Positions 47,701 through 55,807 of a DNA stretch of 64,000 bases are shown in pieces. The notes under the pieces are model-generated. The model was not told where the DNA came from. It saw nothing but the letters and a program-made list of their open reading frames with translations, and did not search any database. The translations under genes were made by a program, and so were the position numbers. The stretch covers positions 15,424,469 to 15,488,468 of the forward strand of contig NC_064035.1 in NCBI RefSeq assembly GCF_932526225.1, written 5' to 3'. This DNA comes from Nematostella vectensis (Eukaryota > Cnidaria > Anthozoa > Actiniaria > Edwardsiidae). How positions within the stretch are numbered: the first letter of the stretch is position 1; the number at the start of each line of letters is the position of its first letter.

Positions 47701-50700
47701 TGACCTTCATCATGTAATGAAAGTGACCAATCCCACCAATCAGAGCAATCAGAGAGTCAACTTTATTACACTTGATATTCTGCCGACAAAACATGACATT
47801 ATGGCGGCTAACAGAGCTTTGTGATAGCACTTCAGTCCAATCTACAGTAGTAATTGCATGTTAAAGGGCCTTGCATGTAAGAGACACTCATAGGTAGAGA
47901 CTGGTTTCGAAGTCTCTATTTTACAATTCCTATAAAAACTAGCTTGCATAAGGGATATTACAAATAATAATCATAGTTCCTAACTTTTTATTTGAACCCT
48001 TGTGTATTTTTCTCCTTGCAATGTATTCTTGTGGATTCTTGTCAAAATATATATTGCCTTGATACGCCATTCATCCCTCAACCTGGTATACACTCTATGA
48101 ATTTGGCTAGTGCATACAAATATTTTTCTTCTTGAACAATACCAGATAGTAATTGAAGTTACCAATGTCTCTTTTTACAGAGGAGTTCTCTAAGATGAGG
48201 GATGAGATCCCGGAAGCAATAATCGATAGTCACGTAAAGAGTGCAACATCCGCCAAGACAGAGAAAGACCAAGACGAGGAAGATAATAGTGAGCAAAATA
48301 AGTCTGGTGGGTGGACAGTAACTGGGAGCAAGGTTATATTCTTTATAAACCCAAGTCCTTTGTTAGAAAGTGAGAGAAGTACTTATCGCTGATACTGATA
48401 CTTCAATCTGTAGATCCGAAACATCACGCTTAACTCTGCTGTAAGTTGGCATCTTCGGGAAATAAAAACGTTGTTAGATTCTAGAACTCTCTGGTTATGA
48501 TAACGGTTTTCACAATTGGACGCTAAAGAAAATTGGGCGATTTAAGTTCAATTAACTTTACAATCTATACTATACAAGAAAAACATTTTTAAACCTTTTC
48601 AGCATCTAGTCCTTCTCAAAGTGGCCGCTTTATGAGTGCAGGGAGATGACGGTAGTGTCTGAAGCCCATATTTGACTTGCCCATTCCCATTCTTGAGGGT
48701 CATATCTTCCTTTCATCTTATCTCGTTGTTGTCTTGTACAGTAGACGAAGCAATGCAGGTAGAAGAAGAAAAAACTGCAGAACAACCTGAAGCAGCTCCT
48801 TCGAAAGAGGAAAAGGTACACTTTCAAAAATAACTGAATGGACTTGTTGGTATTTGCCCCTCGAAGCTTCAGTGAACTGCGTTTTTTGGGGGGAGGGAGG
48901 GGAGGGGGATAAGGTACAGTATGTTCAAGTGGTGGTTATAATTGCCGAAATAGTGAGTGCACTTTGATATACCCTCTCTGCTTTTAGGGGTGTTCTTTTC
49001 TCGTTTATCAAAGCGTTTTTTTTTTTTTTTGTGCTTTAGGAACCGGAGACAGCTTTGGGGGCCAGCGAGAATGAGTCTCCACTTGAGGTGAACGGCGAGT
49101 CAGAGGGAGTTAAAATAACGGCAACAACAGGCAGCAGCGAAGGGAATATAGCAACAGCAGCAGCAGCCGCTCTGGCTGCAGCAGCTGTCAAAGCAAAGGT
49201 ATGAGGGAGTCATAGTTACCCATTGATTGTTACTTCCCTTATGTCAAAGCAAAGGTATGAGGGAGTCATAGTTACCCATTGATTGTTACTTCCCTTATGT
49301 CAAAGCAAAGGTATGAGGGAGTCATAGTTACCCATTGATTGTTACTTCCCTTATGTCAAAGCAAAGGTATGAGCGAGTCATAGTTACCCATTGATTGTTA
49401 CTTCCCTTATGTCAAAGCAAAGGTATGAGCGAGTCATAGTTACCCATTGATTGTTACTTCCCTTATGTCAAAGCAAAGGTATGAGCGAGTCATAGTTACC
49501 CATTGATTGTTACTTCCCTTATGTCAAAGCAAAGGTATGAGGGAGTCATAGTTACCCATTGATTGTTACTTCCCTTATGTCAAAGCAAAGGTATGAGGGA
49601 GTCATAGTTACCCATTGATTGTTACTTCCCTTATGTCAAAGCAAAGGTATGAGGGAGTCATAGTTACCCATTGATTGTTACTTCCCTTATGTCAAAGCAA
49701 AGGTATGAGCGAGTCATAGTTACCCATTGATTGTTACTTCCCTTATGTCAAAGCAAAGGTATGAGCGAGTCATAGTTACCCATTGATTGTTACTTCCCTT
49801 ATGTCAAAGCAAAGGTATGAGCGAGTCATAGTTACCCATTGATTGTTACTTCCCTTATGTCAAAGCAAAGGTATGAGCGAGTCATAGTTACCCATTGATT
49901 GTTAATTCCCTTATGTCAAAGCAAAGGTATGAGCTTTGTAATGGCTTAGGATTTCTCTGATCTGTAAAGTCTATATATTGATCACCCTAACAACGCTTGA
50001 TTGTTTTCAATGTGTACGGTTTGGTAGCTACAGTACTTCACTAGAGTACTTCATGATGGCTAAGGAACTCTCTGATCTATAAGATCTAAACAATGTACAC
50101 CCCACAGAACGCTTGATAGTCTCCGAAGTCTACAAAGATTGATATTATTATAAGTTATAGCATGGCACAAGGGGAATTTAGTCCCCGCAAGGGATGATTA
50201 GTTGAAGTAGTCATCCCGAGGTTGAGGGGACTTTTAAATCACTAAATTCCCCAAGATGCCATGCTATAAGTTTGTAATACCATGATCACCGAGGAATTTA
50301 GAAACTAAATCTCCCTCATCATTAATGCATGAGGGAAATTTAGAATCATCTATTGTTTTCGAGGGAATTTCGCTAGTAATCGTCCCTCGGAAAACAAAAG
50401 AATCCGAGGGGATCATGGTATTACTACCCGTAAACACTGTTAGAATGGTTTTATGTCTTGTTGTGCGTGATTGTTTACAAGCCCTGCTGTCTGTGATTGT
50501 GTGTCCTCAGCATTTGGCTCAAGTGGAAGAGAGAAAGATCAAGAGCCTTGTGGCGCTATTGGTGGAGACCCAGATGAAGAAACTCGAGATCAAACTCCGC
50601 CACTTCGAGGAGCTTGAGACAATCATGGACAGGGAGCGAGAGGCGGTAAGTCTACTCTCATCACTAGATACGTTTCTTGCTATTGATTCTCAAGATTGGT

Positions 50701-52679
50701 ACGTATTTCACCTGCAGCTGGAATACCAGCGCCAGCAGCTGCTTGCTGAGCGGCAGCAATTTCACCAAGAGCAACTTCGCGCTGCCGAACTTCGCGCACG
50801 GGCAAGCCACATGTCACCAAGCACACCCACCTCTACTGTGCATAATGCACCGCAAGCGCACGCCGTCCCGCAACAGCCAGGTACCCCACAACCTGCCAGT
50901 CAACCACAACAGAAGCCTTCACCAACAATACAACAGCCACCTCAACAAGGCCAGCCGGCACAACTACAGCAACAGCAGCTGCAGAAACCCCAGCAACAGT
51001 CACAGCCACAGATAGCACAACAGCAACAGCTGCATGAGATGCAACGGCAGCAGATACAGCAACAACAGATGCAGCAACAACAACAGCAGCAGCAGCAGCA
51101 ACAGATACAACAACAACAGCAACAGATGCAGCAACAACAATTACAGCAGCAGATGCAGCAACAGCAGGTTTGTTTAAAGTCATGAAGTGGTGTAAACTAC
51201 TTGCTGATTTAGTGTTTTGATAACTTACCTATTTTCTGTGTATAATAGCCTCCTCAGCAGATGCCTCAAAACATGCCCCAACAGCAGCAGCCCGCGACAC
51301 AACTCCCCTCACAAGGTCAGCCGGCACCACAGTACTTCCAGCAGCAATTCCAGATGTTCCAGCAGCACATGCAGCACCAACAGGTTCGCGGAGGTCAGGC
51401 CCCTGGACAACAGCAACAGACAGGTTTGTTTAAAGTTCTTACATTCAACAAATGATATAAACTACTTACTGATTTAGGGACAGGTCTAGATCTAGCCAGA
51501 TCTAGACCAAGGTACTTGACTGACAGACCAAGGCATGCGCCAGATACACCAAGGTGTGTACCATATTAACAAAGGTATGTGCCAGATACACCAAGGTGTG
51601 TACCAGATTAACTAAGGCATGCGCCAGATACACCAAGGTGTGTACCAGATTAACTAAGGTATGTGCCAGATACACCAAGGTGTGTACCAGATTAACTAAG
51701 GTATGTGCCAGATACACCAAGGTGTGTACCAGATTAACTAAGGTATGTGCCAGATACACCAAGGTGTGTACCAGGTTAACTAAGGTATGTGCCAGATACA
51801 CCAAGGTGTATGTACCAGATTAACTAAGGTATGTGCCAGATACACCAAGGTGTGTACCAGGTTAACTAAGGTATGTGCCAGATACACCAAGGTGTGTACC
51901 ATATTAACTAAGGTATGTGCCAGATACACCAAGGTGTGTGTACCAGATTAACTAAGGTATGTGCCAGATACACCAAGGTATGTACCAGATTAACTAAGGT
52001 GTGTGCCAGATACACCAAGGTGTGTACCAGATTAACTAAGGTATGTGCCAGATACACCAAGGTGTGTACCAGATTAACTAAGGTATGTGCCAGATAGACC
52101 AAGGTGTGTACCAGGTTAACTAAGGTATGTGCCAGATACACCAAGGTGTGTACCAGATTAACTAAGGCATGCGCCAGATACACCAAGGTGTGTACCAGGT
52201 TAACTAAGGTATGTGCCAGATAGACCAAGGTTTGCCCCGGATGCACCAAGGCATGCGCTTGATAGACCTAGGCATGTACCAGTTACACCAAGGTTTGTGC
52301 CAGAAAGACTAGCGATCATGCTAGAAGACATATGCCTTTGTTTTAATGTGCATGCTATTCTTACTTCTTAGCCGCACCGATACAATCAGCCGTACACGGC
52401 CCTGGCTCTGCCCCGTCCCCAGTCTCCTCAAGCAACCAAATGATAAACCCCGGCTCCGTTAACTCCGCGGGCTCTCGGCCAGCTTCAGGATGTAGCACAC
52501 CTGTGTCCTACATGGGAGGGTCCGCCACGCCCTCCCCGGCCCAGCCCGGACCCGGCACTCCTGGGGGACACCCTCAGGGTAGTGTGGCCCCGCAACAGGG
52601 TACGCTTGGGGGAGGTGACGGGATAGCTGCGCATGGTTCGTCCCCGGCAGCTCCCGCAGGAAACATAGAAGGTCATTAA
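32728..52679 (+). CDS. SMARCC: SWI/SNF complex subunit SMARCC (BAF155/BAF170)
   Basis: Core scaffold of SWI/SNF (BAF) chromatin remodellers. Exons: 32728-32838, 33018-33089, 33320-33367, 33784-33869, 34414-34495, 35223-35315, 35425-35494, 36053-36122, 36721-36796, 37328-37411, 37757-37790, 37861-37907, 37993-38011, 38114-38174, 38278-38338 (shortest form), 40924-41014, 44735-44951, 45342-45413, 45510-45777, 46240-46328, 46651-46690, 46990-47043, 47116-47368, 48181-48306, 48742-48815, 49040-49198, 50511-50645, 50718-51167, 51249-51423, 52372-52679. All phases close: 3525 nt, 1174 aa, against about 1105-1214 in human. Parts: N-terminal module ([10 protein letters not shown]...), basic [10 protein letters not shown] linker, SWIRM (about 424-520, [15 protein letters not shown]), SANT (about 600-650, [13 protein letters not shown]), coiled coil ([20 protein letters not shown], from 823), then a Q-rich tail. 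Intron 10 has a GC donor (GAG|GCAAGT). Exon 15 ends in a 50-copy repeat that copies its donor. One SMARCC rather than the vertebrate pair is expected in invertebrates. Confidence 0.95.
33480..33706 (-). mobile_element. tRNA-derived SINE in SMARCC intron 3
   Basis: Minus strand: A-box-like TAGTGCAGTTGGCAGAGC (near 33700), B box GGGTCGATTCC (33631-33641), then a core GGATTTTTCTCCAGGTTCTC similar to that of the SINE at 1020-1316. Antisense to SMARCC. Confidence 0.7.
36310..36430 (+). repeat. fragment of the 53840/63320 repeat family
   Basis: Shares GCTTGAATTTTTGCATAGAGGTTCCTT-type sequence and a downstream GAGATATGAG motif with the copies at 53840-54070 and 63320-63650. Intronic. Confidence 0.45.
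38309..40633 (+). repeat. 45-bp in-frame minisatellite carrying the exon 15 splice donor of SMARCC
   Basis: About 50 units. Each contains GACATGCCTGATCCTACCCC then TGTCCCTAAG (30 nt, exon 15 end) and GTACAGACTACTATA (15 nt, intron start). Every unit but one (near 39714, AAG|ATACAG) keeps a GT donor in phase 0. The plus frame is open from exon 15 through 35 units to a TAG at 39899-39901; a second TAG is at 40619-40621. It encodes repeats of DMP(D/G)P(T/I)PVPKVQTTI. Irregularities are an 18-nt partial unit near 38946 and a 54-nt foreign insert near 39185-39238. Four-unit higher-order repeats appear at the 3' end. A decayed unit follows at 40634-40680. Exon 16 (40924) continues with VEEV, as in the human proteins after their single copy of this motif. 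Confidence 0.95.
41176..44283. mobile_element. candidate TIR-bounded insert in SMARCC intron 16
   Basis: AGCGGAGCCAG at 41182-41192 and its inverse CTGGCTCCGCT near 44267-44277 could be terminal inverted repeats of a 3.1-kb non-autonomous element. The inside holds a LINE fragment and two diverged copies of a 550-700-bp segment (about 42890-43430 and 43588-43970). No target duplication is clear, so the ends are uncertain. Confidence 0.35.
42076..42290 (+). mobile_element. LINE 3' fragment (end of RT ORF plus tail)
   Basis: A short frame, [18 protein letters not shown], ending in TAG at 42181-42183, matches the C-terminal SFFPxTIxxWNxLP signature of CR1/L2/jockey-group reverse transcriptases. 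A T-rich tail follows. 5'-truncated. Confidence 0.7.
44521..44608 (+). repeat. AATA and TGT microsatellites
   Basis: (AATA)n around 44521-44555 and (TGT)n at about 44580-44608, just ahead of SMARCC exon 17. Confidence 0.85.
47413..47480 (-). repeat. LINE-tail-like repeat with internal hairpin
   Basis: TAATAATAATAAGATTTATA followed by an inverted pair of TATAGCGCTTTT / AAGCGCTATA. Similar in reverse to the tail at 1-80. Confidence 0.4.
49186..49933 (+). repeat. 56-bp minisatellite copying the exon 26 donor of SMARCC
   Basis: The true donor is at 49199. Identical-looking donors recur every 56 bp up to 49927, i.e. 13 repeats and 14 donors. Each unit ends TGTCAAAGCAAAG (the last 13 nt of exon 26) followed by GTATGAG. 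Since 56 is not a multiple of three and each unit has a stop just after the donor (GTATGA), only the first donor gives a full protein. Confidence 0.95.
50146..50278. mobile_element. fold-back element A in SMARCC intron 26
   Basis: ATTATAAGTTATAGCATGGC ... and its inverse end near 50278 enclose a second inverted pair (GGGGAATTTAGT / ACTAAATTCCCC). Confidence 0.7.
50276..50423. mobile_element. fold-back element B, directly adjoining A
   Basis: AATACCATGATCACCGAGG and CCGAGGGGATCATGGTATT form the ends; GGAATTTAG motifs recur inside. It abuts element A and ends about 90 bp before exon 27. Confidence 0.7.
51152..51478 (+). repeat. duplicated donor region of SMARCC exons 28 and 29
   Basis: The end of exon 28 (CAACAGCAG|GTTTGTTTAAAG, 51159-51178) and of exon 29 (CAACAGACAG|GTTTGTTTAAAG, 51414-51435) share their donors and about 50 nt of following intron (…TAAACTACTT…CTGATTTAG). 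Exon 29 probably arose by duplication of the exon 28 end. Confidence 0.75.
51507..52310 (+). repeat. 42-bp minisatellite in the last SMARCC intron
   Basis: About 18 units of ACCAAGGTGTGTACCAGATT + AACTAAGGTATGTGCCAGATAC. Every unit has two donor-like sites (AAG|GTGTGT and AAG|GTATGT). Both strands are open for about 100 codons because the period is a multiple of three; no protein is inferred. Confidence 0.92.
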
Positions 52680-52797
52680 GCCATGTAATTAGTCATAGGC
52701 GATGTCAGCTTAGTCAAATACAGCTTAGTCAAAAACATGGAAGGTCATTAAGCCATGTAATTAGTCATAGGCGATGTCAGCTTAGTCAAATACAGGA
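52662..52797 (+). repeat. 72-bp tandem duplication spanning the SMARCC stop codon
   Basis: AACATAGAAGGTCATTAAGC (52662) recurs as AACATGGAAGGTCATTAAGC (52734). The TAA at 52677-52679 is in the first copy; the second copy lies in the 3' UTR. Confidence 0.9.
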
Positions 52798-53077
52798 CTT
52801 GGCTCATTTGATTAGTAGCTTCTAGGGGTGTATGGATAATTCACTTATATTGACCTTAACCTCGACATTCCGCGCGACACTACGAACGCGTACACTTGCC
52901 ACGTGATTTCGTTCACATGGTTTGCGCGCACTTGGCAGTAAGCTCTCGTAATATGCGCGTCCACGTGACGTTAAGATCTAGGGAAGTCATAAGGCCATTC
53001 CAAGTACATATAGATTTAATTACGGCCTTGTTAAGCGCAGTACCCAGCTATATTTTGTACCAAAATCTCTTATATGA

Positions 53078-53083
53078 AATAAA
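53078..53083 (+). terminator. poly(A) signal AATAAA of SMARCC
   Basis: First AATAAA after the stop codon, about 400 bp downstream, giving a 3' UTR of ordinary size. Confidence 0.6.
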
Positions 53084-53589
53084 CTTCTTTTCTTGATGAA
53101 TCTTTTTTGTGTTCAACCCCCTTGTTTTGAATAATTTTATTTTCTACCCATCCTATCACCTAAATCTAAAGGTGAACAGTCATCTAACAGTCATCTAAAG
53201 GTGAACAGTGAAATTCACTGAAATTCTACAATCACTTCCCACCATGTTATAATCTACAGGATACTGAGAGAAATAACCAGATTCTCAGAACCCGAAGCTC
53301 TTTTTCCTAAATTTTTTAAAAGACAAGCTGACGGGATTTAAAATGTTTTAGGGGTGTTGACTTTGTACATTTTTTAAGTGGATGCTGGTTATTTTGGATC
53401 TTCTTTGAATTTGTGTTGCAGGATAAATTATTCGCCTCAGCTATCGAGTATTATCTGGGCAGAACCACCCCTGATAAAGCTTTGTGGGACAGTGGCAAAT
53501 ATATGGGAGTTATAATACACAAATTTATCGGAAAATCCTGGATTCGGAAGCTCTGCAATTGACGGAAGGAGATAAAATTGGATCTTTAT

Positions 53590-53660
53590 TTTCCTCCGAT
53601 AAAGGGCTAATGGTCGAAACGTCAGCGGAACAACTGTTTTTAGAGAGGCGTACAACATGA
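53590..53660 (+). repeat. second, decayed copy of the hammerhead-like repeat
   Basis: Shares GGGCTAA-x-G-x-TCGAAACG, CAGCG, AACT(A/G)TT and AGAGGCGT(T/A)CAACATG in order with 16085-16136. Its core (CCGATAA, with a mismatched stem) looks inactive. Confidence 0.6.
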
Positions 53661-53839
53661 AAACTTCAACACTATGTTTATTTATTTCCTAGATAAGATC
53701 GACACTCGTGAGCAGCATATTTTACACGTTAAAAGGATTTGGAGAGTTTGAAAATTGTTCCTACCCATAGTCAAAAGACTTGAAATTGTCCGACCTAGTT
53801 TTGTAAACACGTATACATCACCAGTCTCCCACCATTACC

Positions 53840-54070
53840 GCATGGGATAGACAGGAGCAAAAAATGGCAAAGTTTAAATTGTAAGGTTCTATTAGCTTAA
53901 TTTTTTTGCCTAGAGGTTCCTTGTGCAATATAAAATAAAATAAGCTTAATATGGAACTTTTTGGTAGATAATCCATTCTAGAGATATTGAAAATTGTAAA
54001 TTTGGGCAAATAACTATAAACCAAAAGTAACCAGAAAAAAAATAATTCATAATTTATTGCAACTTTGCTC
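53840..54070. repeat. dispersed repeat (copy 1), intergenic
   Basis: Contains AAAAAATGGCAAAGTTTAAA, CCTAGAGGTTCCTTG and GGTAGATAATCCATTC, shared with 63320-63650 and partly with 62505-62540 and 36310-36430. Confidence 0.6.
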
Positions 54071-54074
54071 AATC

Positions 54075-55756
54075 GTAAATTATTTAAGAACGGAACGTTG
54101 ATTATTCGATGGGTAAAGTGGATTGAATACCACGTAAATGAGTGGAGAAATAACCATCCATAGCTTGTACAAGCATATACCTTTCAAAGGCTATTAAAAT
54201 GTTGTTTTGACGGTAGTTAGGTCTTGTTATTGCCGTAATGGCGGTAACGTGGATTGTGGATTTTATAGAATATTGTTGTGTGATTAATGTTTTCACCAAA
54301 CCATTTTATTTCTTTGCTAATGGCGATAGCTCATATCATGTATAACAGTCTTGAAGTGTGTCTCTTTAAGACAGGAAATTTAAACCCTTATGGCGGGAGC
54401 GCTTTGTTTTGGCAAATTTATTTTTCTCCAGTGGTCTGAAGCTCAGACCTTCAAATAAGAGCATCTTCCATCAAAACTTCATTCTTAGGACCAAGCCACT
54501 GCCTCGTGTTTGACCCAAAACGTTTATTCGTGATATTATGGTTGTCGTGTGGCAAGTTATTAAATACGTTTTTTTTTTGTTAACACCCGTCAGATTTAAG
54601 TTGATAAAGACCTTTAGAAGTAAATAAAATTATTTTTGTTTGATTTTATTGTATGCGCAAATTTTGTGCCATGGTTTCCCTCCATAAATGCAGTCAGTAT
54701 AGAGGCGCTTACAGTAGTACCTAATATGGTCTTGGACCAGTGGACGGGAATATATTTCCAGCGTAAGTACCTTTCTTTCCTTTTTTGTTATTGTTCCCGA
54801 TATTTGGATAAAAAACGTTTTTAAGTTCTCTTGTTCTTTTTAAAAAGCCATGTTTTCATCATCGGCTTTTTCATCATAGAATTCTACGGATCGGAGAATC
54901 TCGAAACAACATTGACACGACGACACCTTACAATACCGTCGTTTCGTTTCGTCTGATTGATTGTCACTCATATCTTTACATCTTTTTACAAAAAGGAAAG
55001 ATGTCTGGGTGTTGACAACTCTTTTTTAAAAGCGTGTGGTATTTACTGTATGTCTTTTGACTAGTAACAAATAGTTGTCGATAGCAAAGCTCTTTGTTTT
55101 AATAAGTACACGAAAAATTCGAAAAGAGCCGAGATTGAGAAATGCGGAAATTGATGACCGTTTCCAACGCGAAAACAGCGCTCGTAAATTGCTTTGCCAT
55201 GCGCGCACAGGGACACGTAATTAAACACTTGTATACTTCCTTTTCTTTTAAAGGTTTCTTTTCCTGTCTCTGGACTTCCTGACCTTTTATTGTGATATTA
55301 TTTCTCATGTAAATCTCGGATATTTTCGCGCGCAAAATTTTCCCGACGTTTCGCACGCTTTTGTATCCACGTTCATTAAAATCATGTTCATACTTTGCTT
55401 GCGAGGTTTTTTTTCGCATAAGCGGAAACCAAAAAAAAAAGCAATCTATTTTTCTGTGCTGCCATTCAAAGACACGGCTCGTATTCCAAAGGCCCTATGT
55501 CAAGTGATTTTATTGAAATTTTTAAGAGTTTGTCCTTCCTCTGACAAGCTGACGTGGAGCAATTCATTATATCATTGATTAATAAATTTGATCTTCGTAA
55601 TGTGTCAAGCGCAGTTAAACAACGTAATGCACGAAAAGATAAACACTTACTGATTATTATAGTTCCGCTATTAAAACGACATTATGACATTAGTCTAAGC
55701 TACCAGCTGATCAGTATAGAAGATGAGAATCAGCATTCCCATTATATTTGAAACGT
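54075..55756. other. intergenic, nothing firm recognised
   Basis: AT-rich sequence with several 60-100-codon open frames but no domain, splice pattern or repeat that I can identify. Confidence 0.5.
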
Positions 55757-55760
55757 TATA

Positions 55761-55767
55761 TATAAAA
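55761..55767 (+). promoter_or_regulatory. TATA box of the secreted VWC gene
   Basis: TATAAAA 41 bp ahead of the start codon at 55808, which leaves a 5' UTR of only about 15-20 nt. A strong TATA box fits a tissue-specific secreted product. Confidence 0.6.
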
Positions 55768-55807
55768 CTTTCCAACGAACTTTTGTAAGTCTTTATAAGG
55801 TTCTTCA

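Noticed and set aside
50833-51183. Alanine/valine-rich 116-codon minus-strand frame
   Set aside because: Shadow of the CAG/CAA-rich exon 28 of SMARCC.
51502-52249. Repeat peptides [14 protein letters not shown] and [14 protein letters not shown]
   Set aside because: Open frames created by a 42-bp intronic minisatellite on either strand; no start, domain or splice support.
49186-52310. CRISPR array
   Set aside because: Direct repeats here have no unique spacers and lie in introns of an animal gene.
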